This document shows, piece after piece, positions 15,782 to 23,645 of a stretch of 64,000 nucleotides of DNA. Under the pieces are notes generated by a model that searched no databases, had not been told where the DNA came from, and saw only the letters and a list, made by a program, of their open reading frames with translations. The DNA lies in NCBI GenBank assembly GCA_041671525.1, contig JBAZBJ010000001.1, forward strand, positions 66,356 through 130,355, written 5' to 3'. The DNA comes from UBA11098 sp041671525. Its GTDB lineage: Bacteria; Patescibacteriota; Minisyncoccia; Moranbacterales; UBA2206. The position numbers were made by a program, and so were the translations under genes. The first letter of the stretch is position 1. Each line of letters opens with the position of its first letter.

Positions 15782-15810
15782 TTGACTTTGGGTGTATTTA
15801 TGAGTATTAT
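15782..15810 (+). promoter_or_regulatory. Promoter of the 15.9-17.5 kb cassette
   Basis: TTGACT (15782-15787), 17-base spacer, TATTAT (15805-15810), about 60 bases upstream of the first cassette gene. The leader carries a partial inverted repeat (GTTATTTCG...CGAAATAGTAAC). Confidence 0.75.
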
Positions 15811-15871
15811 TGAAAACTAACGAAATAGTAACTTAACAGCTTCATATCAAAATATATAGGAGGGTTCAAGC

Positions 15872-16282
15872 ATGAACCAAGTACAGAGAAGGCAGAAAGT
15901 TGCTCGCATTCGCAAGGAGCAAAAGCTGACAAAATTGGCAAAGCGTCCTCAACCCAGAAAACCTATGACTCGCAAGGATTTGGAGAGCTATGCAGTTATG
16001 ATTGAAAGTTTTGTGGAGTCTGACAGGGAAGTTGTTGTAGACTACTCTGCCAAAATCCAACGCTCAAAAAGATTCGGAAGAATCTTGTCACCCATCTTCA
16101 TTATTTGGGGATTTGCATCTGGCTGGGACAGTGGGTTCGCAGTTGCTGGCGTCGTGTTGGCAATCGTGCCCTGGCTGGAGTATTTTCTGTATCGTGATGG
16201 ATTGGATTTTTGGAAGCAACAACTTGAGGAAAATTCTGAATATCTTCAAGACTTGAAACTTCGTCTTTCAACAGTTCAATGA
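15872..16282 (+). CDS. Hypothetical membrane protein with charged ends
   Basis: A 136-residue protein preceded by the strong ribosome binding site AGGAGG, nine bases before ATG. The first 70 residues are very basic and helical (RRQKVARIRKEQKLTKLAKR). Two membrane segments follow near residues 75-88 and 90-105, then a helical amphipathic tail. Both ends probably face the cytoplasm. Family unknown. It opens a run of four small genes, all with GGAGG-type sites, unlike most other genes of the window. Confidence 0.65.
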   Translation: MNQVQRRQKVARIRKEQKLTKLAKRPQPRKPMTRKDLESYAVMIESFVESDREVVVDYSAKIQRSKRFGRILSPIFIIWGFASGWDSGFAVAGVVLAIVPWLEYFLYRDGLDFWKQQLEENSEYLQDLKLRLSTVQ

Positions 16283-16295
16283 CAGGGAGGGTGTA

Positions 16296-16721
16296 ATGAA
16301 ATTTACATATAAGCTAATAGGGTGGTCTCGCAGAAATGATATAGACCTCGGCAGTTGTGTTTTTTCAATTGAATTGGATGCACGCTTTGCTGAAAAGGCG
16401 AGAAACTTTCATTTTGAAAACCAACACATCTTTGAAGAGCGTATTCGTGAAATTATCGGATACAAGTATGCTCGTGCAACATTTCTCAATGACACCGCTT
16501 TTCTGAGGTCAATGTCTGTTGAGGGCAATTGTGCTTGTCTTGGCGTAAGTGGTAATCTCTTGGACGCAGACTGGAGTGGCAGGGATGTTATTGTGTATAA
16601 TGGTCACAATGTGGACAGCAAAGCTCAAGCATTTGACCTGCTAACAATTTTCACTTACTGGGTTGATATTGTTGAAGCGTTAACTCACGATACAAATCAA
16701 AAAACAACGGGAGGAAAATGA
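16296..16721 (+). CDS. Hypothetical protein
   Basis: A 141-residue soluble protein with an AGGGAGGG ribosome binding site just before its ATG. It appears alpha/beta, with two close cysteines (NCACLG) and a WSGRDVIVYNGHNVDS segment. No known motif. Its last codons overlap the next ATG (ATGA overlap), so it is translationally coupled to the following membrane protein. Confidence 0.6.
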   Translation: MKFTYKLIGWSRRNDIDLGSCVFSIELDARFAEKARNFHFENQHIFEERIREIIGYKYARATFLNDTAFLRSMSVEGNCACLGVSGNLLDADWSGRDVIVYNGHNVDSKAQAFDLLTIFTYWVDIVEALTHDTNQKTTGGK

Positions 16722-17260
16722 TTATGAAAAATCCGGCGTGGAATTATCTTGGCGAACGCTACACTGTCAATTGGGCTGCAGTAGGCGTGGTATTCCTTAT
16801 GGTCGCCATCGCAATGTTTGCCGAAAAGCGTTTGGCTGTTGGCCTTATCTGCTTAACGGCTGCAGTGCTCGGAGCAATCGTGGAATACTTCAGCGTGAAA
16901 TCTCTTAACGCTGAGAGGAAAAAACAACAGTCGCTTAAGGAACAGAAACAGGAGCAGAAAAAACAGCTTGCGATAGATTTCACAAAAGCAGTCAGGGAAT
17001 ACAGGGGCATTGTCCTTAACAATTTCAGCTCAAAAATGGGTGATGAAGAAGACAGAACGCCCTTTGAAAGCAAGATTGTGGATGTATTCAAGGCAAGTCC
17101 TCCAGAATTGCGAACTGAATTCCTATTATTGCTTCTTAAAGTTGTGGGTCGTCCATCATCAGGTCGTTACGACAATGATGCTACCTCACGCCTTGATAGT
17201 TGGCTTCAAAAACTGGCATATGACAGGTTTGACGAATTGGAGAGAATACAACTTTCTTGA
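16718..17260 (+). CDS. Hypothetical membrane protein with coiled coil
   Basis: A 180-residue protein. Two membrane segments near residues 15-32 and 38-58 are followed by a lysine- and glutamine-rich coiled coil (about 65-90) and a helical C-terminal domain. GGGAGG lies before the start; ATG 16718 overlaps the previous stop, and ATG 16724 is an alternative with better spacing. Function unknown; topology mirrors the first gene of this cassette (15872), which also pairs two membrane segments with long helices. Confidence 0.6.
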   Translation: MIMKNPAWNYLGERYTVNWAAVGVVFLMVAIAMFAEKRLAVGLICLTAAVLGAIVEYFSVKSLNAERKKQQSLKEQKQEQKKQLAIDFTKAVREYRGIVLNNFSSKMGDEEDRTPFESKIVDVFKASPPELRTEFLLLLLKVVGRPSSGRYDNDATSRLDSWLQKLAYDRFDELERIQLS

Positions 17261-17272
17261 AGGGAGGACACA

Positions 17273-17506
17273 ATGGCTATTGCACACAGATGTGATTGCG
17301 GAACTGTCCAATTGGACAATCCTGCCTCAATGAAAAAGGCGAAGTTCTTCCTGAACTGCAAGGACGGCAAAGAATACTGCAAGCCTTGCTACAAGAAAAA
17401 TGTTCCTTTTATGGACAGGGTAAAAAATGCTGTTTATCGTCTTGGTTTGCATACTGAGATGCGTATCCAGCGTTTCAGGAACAATCTTGTCTTTGGCAAA
17501 TTTTAA
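17273..17506 (+). CDS. Small cysteine-rich protein
   Basis: A 77-residue basic protein with AGGGAGG ahead of ATG. Cysteines occur as CDC near residue 8, C29, C37 and C40 (CKPC), suggesting a zinc-ribbon-like fold. The C-terminal half is basic and amphipathic and could touch nucleic acid or membrane. It closes the first transcription unit of the cassette, followed by a terminator. Not recognised. Confidence 0.55.
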   Translation: MAIAHRCDCGTVQLDNPASMKKAKFFLNCKDGKEYCKPCYKKNVPFMDRVKNAVYRLGLHTEMRIQRFRNNLVFGKF

Positions 17507-17527
17507 GCCGAGGCGAGGCAATAAATG

Positions 17528-17559
17528 AAGGGTAACACTTAACGGTGTTGCCCTTTTTT
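17528..17559 (+). terminator. Rho-independent terminator
   Basis: AAGGGTAACAC (17528-17538) pairs with GTGTTGCCCTT (17545-17555), with one U-G pair in RNA, followed by six T. It ends the first transcription unit of the cassette. Confidence 0.8.
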
Positions 17560-17576
17560 CTTTTTATATTTTTCAG

Positions 17577-17604
17577 TTGACTTTTTGCTGTTTTCTGATA
17601 TGCT
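17577..17604 (+). promoter_or_regulatory. Promoter of the radical SAM / TrpF-like unit
   Basis: TTGACT (17577-17582), 16-base spacer, TATGCT (17599-17604), some 55 bases ahead of the radical SAM gene and directly after a terminator. Confidence 0.6.
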
Positions 17605-17659
17605 TCCTTGAACACAAAAAGACGGCACATTAACAATTTTTATATAAATGGGAGGGCTT

Positions 17660-18748
17660 ATGCTCTGGAGAAAACTGCTTAGAAAGATTTTCAAAGACAG
17701 GCGTCATATTGGCATCACTCTTTATTCAACATCGCAGTGCGATACCGGATGTTCGCATTGCATAGACAACAGTGATTGTAAAAATCCTGTTCACTTTACA
17801 AAGGAGCTTGCTGAAACAATCGTCAAAGAAGCTAGAAAAGAAAGGTGGATGTTATCTGCACTGCTGACTGGTGGTGGCGAACCGCTTATGACCCCGGAGC
17901 TTATCGGAATTGCTGATGCATTTGGCAATTATGAACGGTCGCACACTTTTGGCATCATCACATCAGGCTTCACTGACAGTGAGCCACACAGAAAGCAACA
18001 GCTTGAAACCTTGTTGAAACGGCCATATGCCAAGAAGATGTCAATTGACCAGAGCTTCAGTTTGTATCATCCGAGTTTCCCTGAGCGACTTGCAAACACT
18101 GCACGCTTGATGATGAGTCTGAGAAAGAAGTCACACTTCCGTATCAGAGCTTGTATGTCATTGGACAATTTCAGGCAAACGCAATGGGAGATTGAAAAAG
18201 TTGTGAAAAATCTTGCAAAAGAAATTGAAGCGACAGGTTTTTCACTTCCACTTGGCTGGCACGAACCAGATAGGAGACTCTTTCACTATTTTGAGAGTAA
18301 ACTTATCGGTGACAAGACTGCTTACAAACTTGGAGTGGAAGCATTCCTAACTCCGCAGTGGCACGCCATCAAAACAAAGGATGGCGGAATCATAATGATT
18401 GCTCAGCCTATTTCCTTAACGCACGAGGGGAGAGGTAGTAGTATTGAGCAAAGTCCATATGGATATTGCACTTGCGACGCCTTACGGACTACTTGGGAGG
18501 ATACTTATCTGATTGTCGGACCTGATGGAAGTGTTTATCCTGAGTGTTCCTGTTTTCCTACTGAACATATGCGACTTGGTAAAATCGGAGAGGATTCACT
18601 CACTGAGCTTATTCGTCGCAAGGATTTGTTTGTTGAGCGTATTGCTCAGGCAATTCTTGCTGACAAGCGTATGTGCCAATGGGGAACAAAAGAAGTATGT
18701 ACACTGTGTAAACAGATAGTTGCTGAAAAAGGAATAGGACTTCAATAA
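17660..18748 (+). CDS. Radical SAM protein with C-terminal cysteine cluster
   Basis: A 362-residue radical SAM enzyme. CDTGCSHC gives the iron-sulfur triad C27, C31, C34, and LTGGGEP the glycine-rich SAM-binding motif. The C-terminal part has additional cysteines (CTCDAL, ECSCF, CQW, CTLC), resembling SPASM/twitch domains that hold auxiliary clusters. Members of this kind often modify peptides or small molecules. The ATG at 17660 follows GGGAGGG; an upstream ATG (17648) overlaps that site. It lies 20 bases upstream of a TrpF-like protein, and the two probably act in one pathway. No short precursor peptide is evident next to it. Confidence 0.85.
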   Translation: MLWRKLLRKIFKDRRHIGITLYSTSQCDTGCSHCIDNSDCKNPVHFTKELAETIVKEARKERWMLSALLTGGGEPLMTPELIGIADAFGNYERSHTFGIITSGFTDSEPHRKQQLETLLKRPYAKKMSIDQSFSLYHPSFPERLANTARLMMSLRKKSHFRIRACMSLDNFRQTQWEIEKVVKNLAKEIEATGFSLPLGWHEPDRRLFHYFESKLIGDKTAYKLGVEAFLTPQWHAIKTKDGGIIMIAQPISLTHEGRGSSIEQSPYGYCTCDALRTTWEDTYLIVGPDGSVYPECSCFPTEHMRLGKIGEDSLTELIRRKDLFVERIAQAILADKRMCQWGTKEVCTLCKQIVAEKGIGLQ

Positions 18749-18768
18749 ATCTCACGAGGAGGAGAAAG

Positions 18769-19524
18769 ATGAATTTGAAACCGTATGTTGGAATTACTGG
18801 CTTTATGTCACGGCAGGAAGTGGATGATGTTCTGAATGCTATTCCTGCTGATTTCCCACGGCTATTGATGGTTGGCGTGCTCGTCAGTTCCAAGACGATG
18901 CAAGGCATACCGAACAAGTGGCCGAACCGCTATCCGAGTGCAGACAAGATCGCAGGGATTTTCCTTGATCATCCGCTGGCACTCAACCTTGCTCACTTCA
19001 ACACTAAAGACCCGAACGAGTTGTTTGACCAGATGATGGAAGTAACGGAATTGGGAGGTAAAAACTTTCACGGCTTCCAGCTCAACATCAAATGGCCTGA
19101 ACCGCACACTCTCTGGAAATACAAACAGAAGCACCCTGACAAAATCATCGTGCTACAGTGCGGTGAGGGTGCTTTGGAAGATGTGAGTTGTGACCCCATA
19201 GTGCTGGCCTCTTTGGCTGGCAACTATGAACATCTCTGCGAATACCTGCTCGTTGACCCCAGTGGCGGACTCGGAAAACCTCTGAATCCGCACAAAGGTC
19301 TGCAATATCTGGAACAGCTTCACGCTAGGGTGAACCACATGCAGTTCGGTATCGCAGGCGGACTCAGTCCTATCACACTTGAAGATCTGATGAGTCCAAT
19401 ATGGAAAGTCTTTCCGTATACGAGCATTGACGCCGAAGGACGGCTCCGTGACGGAAACGACAATCTCAACGTCGGAGTGGCGATAAACTTCATCGCTAAA
19501 GCGCATGCACTTTTCGGAAACTGA
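18769..19524 (+). CDS. TIM-barrel protein related to phosphoribosylanthranilate isomerase (TrpF-like)
   Basis: A 251-residue protein with a GAGGAGG site before ATG. PYVGITGFMS at the N-terminus, a central FHGFQLNI strand, LLVDPSGGLG and the phosphate-binding GIAGGLSP near residue 200, followed by a D-A-E-GRLRDG segment, fit a TrpF-like (beta/alpha)8 barrel. No other tryptophan genes are present, and it is paired with a radical SAM enzyme, so classic isomerase function in tryptophan synthesis is unlikely. A terminator follows. It probably binds a phosphorylated small molecule. Confidence 0.75.
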   Translation: MNLKPYVGITGFMSRQEVDDVLNAIPADFPRLLMVGVLVSSKTMQGIPNKWPNRYPSADKIAGIFLDHPLALNLAHFNTKDPNELFDQMMEVTELGGKNFHGFQLNIKWPEPHTLWKYKQKHPDKIIVLQCGEGALEDVSCDPIVLASLAGNYEHLCEYLLVDPSGGLGKPLNPHKGLQYLEQLHARVNHMQFGIAGGLSPITLEDLMSPIWKVFPYTSIDAEGRLRDGNDNLNVGVAINFIAKAHALFGN

Positions 19525-19557
19525 AAAACAATAAAAGCGGTCTATAAACAAAACTTT

Positions 19558-19580
19558 AAGAGCCTGACCAGCTCTTTTTA
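19558..19580 (+). terminator. Terminator after the TrpF-like gene
   Basis: AAGAGC (19558-19563) pairs with GCTCTT (19571-19576), followed by a T run. Confidence 0.6.
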
Positions 19581-19599
19581 AATTTCATTTTTTTAATAA

Positions 19600-19627
19600 T
19601 TGACAGTTTTATATATTTTGTTAAAAT
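19600..19627 (+). promoter_or_regulatory. Strong promoter upstream of the phage module
   Basis: TTGACA (19600-19605), 16-base spacer, TAAAAT (19622-19627). Transcription would start near 19634 and run through the structured leader to the portal gene. Confidence 0.8.
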
Positions 19628-19633
19628 GAAGAT

Positions 19634-19774
19634 ACAAAAAATGCAGAAAGCAGTCGCCTGACGGCGTTCCGATTAATCGGAACTAAACGAGACGGGGCTA
19701 CGACTTCCTGTTATCAACTATCCATTTAAAAAATGGATGTGATTGGTAACGAGAAGTGGTAGTCTCGTTTTTTG
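19634..19774 (+). ncRNA. Structured RNA at the head of the phage module
   Basis: About 140 bases with heavy pairing and no reading frame. CGCC-TGA-GGCG-like and GTTCCGAT/ATCGGAAC (19666-19683) hairpins come first. Then a long hairpin: AACGAGAC (19686-19693) with GTCTCGTT (19762-19769), CTACGACTTC with GAAGTGGTAG inside, and ATCCATTT/AAATGGAT at the tip, followed by six T. It can be a free small RNA ended by its own terminator, or a leader that controls read-through into the structural genes. It resembles no class I can name with confidence. Confidence 0.6.
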
Positions 19775-19813
19775 TTTGGTTAGCGGACGCCAAGGAAAGC
19801 ACCGCATCTCTTG

Positions 19814-19899
19814 AGACTTCGGTCTGTATTTATACGACAGGTACCAGAATAGAAAATAAATAAGCCGAACTCCTTGAGGGGTCGGCTTATTTATTTTTT
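19814..19899 (+). terminator. UUCG hairpin and strong terminator directly before the portal gene
   Basis: AGAC-TTCG-GTCT (19814-19825) is followed by a perfect 14-bp inverted repeat AATAAATAAGCCGA (19855-19868) with TCGGCTTATTTATT (19882-19895) and a T run ending four bases before the portal ATG. Any transcript from the promoter at 19600 must pass it, which suggests attenuation or antitermination. Confidence 0.8.
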
Positions 19900-19902
19900 C
19901 CT

Positions 19903-21777
19903 ATGGCAGATTCAAACGCACAAAAAGAGATTTCAATTGAGGCGGCGAATAAAGAAATTTATTCTCCGTCCGAAAGCGAATCGGCGCTCGTTGAAAAATG
20001 GAAGAAGAGGTTCAACAGGGCAGAAACTTATTTGAAGCCGTATCGTTCAAAATGGCTTCGAATGTATAAGCTGTATCGTGCCTATCAGGAAAAAACGAAT
20101 TACGCATATCAAACGCGGCTTATGCCACCGATAGCGTTTCAGATAGTGGAAACAGTGGCCTCGCGCATGGTTACTGCCAAACGAAAAACAAGAGTTCTTC
20201 CCCGCGACAAAAAAGATGTGAATTCCAAATCAATACAGGCATGGGACGATCTGGTTGATTATGATTTTGATATCATCAAGCTTCAAAAGAAACTTCCTCG
20301 CTGGATAAAATCGGCAATTACATTCGGAAACGGCATTGCAATGGTGACTTGGCTGACTGATGAAGGCGTAGGTCATGACGATCCATTCCTGACAATTTGC
20401 GATTTATGGGATATTCTTCCCGCTCCTGAAACCGAAGATTTGGAAGAGGATTGCCCTTGGCTCATTCGTCGTATCGTCAAATCGAAAGAAAAAATAGAGC
20501 AGGAGGAAAAAGCAAGAGAAGAGAATGCACTTTATCAAAATGTAAATTTTCTCCAGCCGAAACAAATAGAAGATTGGAAACAGGAACGCTATGACATCAA
20601 CGTTAAAAAAATGGGACAGATTCAGAGCTCCGAATCAAAAACGCAAGGTGATTCGATAATTAAAGTTTCTGGGGAAAAATACGAACGGGAAAAACTGGTT
20701 GAGATGTGGGAATGTTATGACTTTGAAAGCGGGAAACTGGTCACCATAGGAAATCGCGAAATATTGATGCGCAATGACGAAAGTCCATATCAAAAAGTGA
20801 ACCACGGACGTATATTTCTGAATCTGGCCGATCATGAAGTTAATTGGGAAATGTGGGCAATTGGGCACATTGAACCGGTGGAGACCACGATCGTGGAAAT
20901 TGCAGATCTGCGAAATCAGCGAATGGATGACGTGATTTTGATGCTTGATCCTGTAATTAAAATTAGAAAAGATTCGGGAATTTCCAAAAATGATATTATT
21001 TTTGCTCCCGGCGCAAAATGGGAACTGAGAAAAATGGACGATGTTGTGGTTGAAAGATTGCCCGATATTTCTCTGATGGGAGTAAACGAAGAGAGAATGC
21101 TTCATGACGAAATCGAAAAGACGCTGGCTATATCGGAATATGTTCAGGGCATACCACAATCTTCAAACGAACCGATCGGCAAGGTTGCCATGCTGATCGG
21201 GCAGAGTAATTTGCGTTTGAGTTCTTTTGCACAAAATTTATCAGAAACACTTACCAGACTTTCGAACATCCTCATCGAGATGAATCAGGAATTCATTGAA
21301 GAAGATAAGCTTTATAGGGTTGTGGGAGATGAAGTGAACTTCAAAGAATTCACATCGGAAGATAAAAAAATAAAAGTCGATGCCATGGTTTCAGTTGATC
21401 CGGTTATACCGCCAGACCAGCAGACAAGACTCAATCAAGTGTTGCTCCTATATGACAGACTGGTGGCTCAGGATAAACCCGATCCAAACAATGTCGACGA
21501 ATTCGCGCAGTGGAAAAAGCGTAAGCGAGTCATTCAGGAAATGATGCTGGAAGAAATGGACAAGGAAGCTTATAGTGCATTGCTACTGGGAGAAGAAAAA
21601 AAGGAGCCAATGCAGAATGCACAGGAGACAAAAGCCCAGCCTGAGGTGCCTCCACCTATTCCGCAGCCAGGCACTCCTGCTCAAATAATATCTGAAAAAG
21701 TTCAACCTCAGCCTAGCTTCATGAGAAGAATGTTATCAAGAATTCCCTTCCTTAAATCTAAAATAAATAAGCAATAA
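19903..21777 (+). CDS. Phage portal protein
   Basis: A 624-residue portal-type protein, the dodecameric ring through which DNA enters and leaves the head. Evidence: size, position ahead of scaffold and capsid genes, the N-terminal helical region (KWKKRFNRAETYLKPYRSKW), a central domain with repeated short strands (WDILPAPE, ERLPDISL) and the long C-terminal helix typical of P22-like portals, ending in a Pro/Gln-rich tail. No ribosome binding site is visible, and a terminator ends four bases before ATG. A terminase gene would normally precede a portal gene; none does here. Confidence 0.85.
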   Translation: MADSNAQKEISIEAANKEIYSPSESESALVEKWKKRFNRAETYLKPYRSKWLRMYKLYRAYQEKTNYAYQTRLMPPIAFQIVETVASRMVTAKRKTRVLPRDKKDVNSKSIQAWDDLVDYDFDIIKLQKKLPRWIKSAITFGNGIAMVTWLTDEGVGHDDPFLTICDLWDILPAPETEDLEEDCPWLIRRIVKSKEKIEQEEKAREENALYQNVNFLQPKQIEDWKQERYDINVKKMGQIQSSESKTQGDSIIKVSGEKYEREKLVEMWECYDFESGKLVTIGNREILMRNDESPYQKVNHGRIFLNLADHEVNWEMWAIGHIEPVETTIVEIADLRNQRMDDVILMLDPVIKIRKDSGISKNDIIFAPGAKWELRKMDDVVVERLPDISLMGVNEERMLHDEIEKTLAISEYVQGIPQSSNEPIGKVAMLIGQSNLRLSSFAQNLSETLTRLSNILIEMNQEFIEEDKLYRVVGDEVNFKEFTSEDKKIKVDAMVSVDPVIPPDQQTRLNQVLLLYDRLVAQDKPDPNNVDEFAQWKKRKRVIQEMMLEEMDKEAYSALLLGEEKKEPMQNAQETKAQPEVPPPIPQPGTPAQIISEKVQPQPSFMRRMLSRIPFLKSKINKQ

Positions 21778-21782
21778 TTATT

Positions 21783-21980
21783 ATGGCGAAAACAAATCTG
21801 ATTAAAAGCATCGCGGTTACAGTCTTGAGCAAAACCCTCAGTGGGGGTGATTGCATTGTATCTTTACAGGAAGAACATGGCAGGGTGCACACGATATATC
21901 TTTCACGCGAGGAATCCTCAGGCATTGATTTGGGATATAGCTTGAAATTTACCATTGAAAAGGTCGAATCAAAATCATAA
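21783..21980 (+). CDS. Small hypothetical phage protein
   Basis: A 65-residue protein between portal and scaffold, with short alternating strands (IKSIAVTVLSK, GRVHTIYLSREE, SLKFTIEKVES) suggesting a small beta barrel. Starts five bases after the portal stop. Not recognised. Confidence 0.55.
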   Translation: MAKTNLIKSIAVTVLSKTLSGGDCIVSLQEEHGRVHTIYLSREESSGIDLGYSLKFTIEKVESKS

Positions 21981-21997
21981 TTAATCGAAATAAATTT

Positions 21998-22345
21998 ATG
22001 CAAAACAAACAAGTAGAAGAAAAAGGAGCAGCAGATATGAATGTGGATGAAAATGCGGATCAGGAGAAAGTCACCAAGATCACGCTGAAAAATCAAAAAC
22101 CGGAAAATCAAAATGCGGAAGAAGTTGATGCTAATTGGAAAAAAGTCGAAAGCGTCATAGGAGCAGCGAAAGAGGTTTATCAGTCAGGAAAAGCAAGCTT
22201 CGGCGATATAGTAGAGACTATGATTGCAACGTTTCAGGACCTGCTGACAAGTGAAACTGATGGATCTGCAATGGGCGGTTTATATGGCGGTCCACAGATG
22301 AACATTCCTGCAGAACCAGATTCCAAGCAAGAACCGCAACAATAG
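21998..22345 (+). CDS. Small hypothetical phage protein
   Basis: A 115-residue acidic protein. The first 45 residues are Glu/Lys/Asn-rich and probably disordered; residues 45-90 form helices (WKKVESVIGAAKEVYQ); the end is Gly/Pro-rich. It lies in the head-gene run, two bases before the next gene. A minor virion or assembly role is possible from position only. Confidence 0.55.
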   Translation: MQNKQVEEKGAADMNVDENADQEKVTKITLKNQKPENQNAEEVDANWKKVESVIGAAKEVYQSGKASFGDIVETMIATFQDLLTSETDGSAMGGLYGGPQMNIPAEPDSKQEPQQ

Positions 22346-22347
22346 CC

Positions 22348-22626
22348 ATGGATAAAAATGAAGAAAAATTCGAAGCAGGATTGGCAGTGTTGGAAATGGC
22401 CAGAACGGCTGGATGGAAATGGCTTGAAGGGAAAATAAAACAGGAGCTCTCAATGGAATATGACGAACTCAGAGAGTTTGAACTAGCAGGAAAAACTGCA
22501 GAAGAAATCGCTTCTGAATATCTCCAGCATCGCGCCAATGCGAATGCTTACGAAAAAATATTGAGTATGGTGGATACAGCCATTCGCGAAAAGGATGAAG
22601 CAGCTGACATAATTAGCCGCGGATAA
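22348..22626 (+). CDS. Small hypothetical phage protein
   Basis: A 92-residue, almost wholly helical protein (KFEAGLAVLEMARTAGWKWLEGKI; AEEIASEYLQHRANANAYEKIL). Position between portal and scaffold is its only clue. Starts two bases after the previous stop, so the two are probably translated as a unit. Confidence 0.55.
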   Translation: MDKNEEKFEAGLAVLEMARTAGWKWLEGKIKQELSMEYDELREFELAGKTAEEIASEYLQHRANANAYEKILSMVDTAIREKDEAADIISRG

Positions 22627-22685
22627 CTATCCGTCATAAATCAGAAATCATAAAGAAAATAAAATTTTAATCTTAATAATCGCAT

Positions 22686-23591
22686 ATGAATAAAGATCGA
22701 AAAAAGGAGCTGGATACGCTTCTTAAAGCAGACCAAGAAGAACAAGAGCAAGAGGAAAAGAAAGAAGATGAAAAAAATGAAGAAGAGGAAAAATCAAATC
22801 AGGACGATGAAAAAAGCGAGGAAGAAAAAGAAAAAAATGATAAGGAGGAGGAATCTGAAGAGGAAGATGATGAAAATAATGAAAAGGAGAAAAAAGACGA
22901 GGAAAATGAAAATGAAGAAGATGAAGAATCCGATGATGAAAAAGTTGAGACGGATGAAAAAGAAGCCGGGAAAAAAGATAAATGGCATGGCAAAAGTCGC
23001 GAAGAAGTCATCCAGATGTATGAGGATCTGGATAACAAAAAACCGACTGAAATTAAAAATAATGATTCCAAGATCGAAAAAAAGAATGAATCGAAGCAAA
23101 GCGACTCACCCGATGGCATTGAAGTTCCTTCTGATGAAGAGCTATCTCAGATGACTCCGAAACAATTTGCCGAGTGGATGGTTTCAACCGTAAAAAACTT
23201 AGTGAGTGAAACTTATGACACCCGAACTCAGATGCGAGATTCGGTCACGCAAGAAATCAGAGATGCGCAAAAAGATCATCCGCTTTTGAAAACCAGTCCT
23301 GAATATAGAGAACTCGTGCTGTCCCTGATAGACACGGCCTCCCAGAAGGGCACAGCTATATCATTGAAGGATGCCTGTGAAAAGGTTGATGGATTTGTGG
23401 GAAAAGTTAAAGGAGATACAAAGGTTAGTGAAACAGAAAAAATTCGACTCAAAAAAGCAAAAGCGCAAGTAGAGAGAGGAGCGGGTGCTCCGATTTCGCA
23501 CGGCGAAGACAAGGGGGCGGAAGAACGCCGCCTCGAACAAATCTTCGGAACAAGCGGATCAAAAAGCCCCTTGGGAGGTTTGGGAGTATAA
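22686..23591 (+). CDS. Phage scaffold protein
   Basis: A 301-residue protein immediately before the major capsid gene. Residues 1-105 are an extreme low-complexity Glu/Lys/Asp/Asn segment, followed by WHGKSREEVIQMYEDLD and a helical region with a C-terminal GGLGV. Scaffold proteins are typically acidic, helical and encoded just before the capsid protein they help assemble, then leave the shell. The run of GAA/AAA codons opens long false frames in other phases. Sequence similarity to a named family is not apparent. Confidence 0.7.
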   Translation: MNKDRKKELDTLLKADQEEQEQEEKKEDEKNEEEEKSNQDDEKSEEEKEKNDKEEESEEEDDENNEKEKKDEENENEEDEESDDEKVETDEKEAGKKDKWHGKSREEVIQMYEDLDNKKPTEIKNNDSKIEKKNESKQSDSPDGIEVPSDEELSQMTPKQFAEWMVSTVKNLVSETYDTRTQMRDSVTQEIRDAQKDHPLLKTSPEYRELVLSLIDTASQKGTAISLKDACEKVDGFVGKVKGDTKVSETEKIRLKKAKAQVERGAGAPISHGEDKGAEERRLEQIFGTSGSKSPLGGLGV

Positions 23592-23601
23592 TCTCCCGGA
23601 C

Positions 23602-23610
23602 AAGGTCGAA
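23602..23610 (+). promoter_or_regulatory. AAGGTCGAA leader motif, copy 1
   Basis: AAGGTCGAA lies 35 bases before the capsid ATG. The same nine bases precede the next two genes (24916-24924 and 25406-25414) by 34 and 29 bases. Possibly a translational or RNA-processing signal of the head genes. Confidence 0.45.
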
Positions 23611-23645
23611 ACTCCTATTTAATAAATTAAACAAACAAAAAACAT

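Noticed and set aside
22768..23154. Lysine/arginine-rich frames within the scaffold gene
   Set aside because: Low-complexity GAA/AAA codons of the scaffold open shadow frames in other phases.
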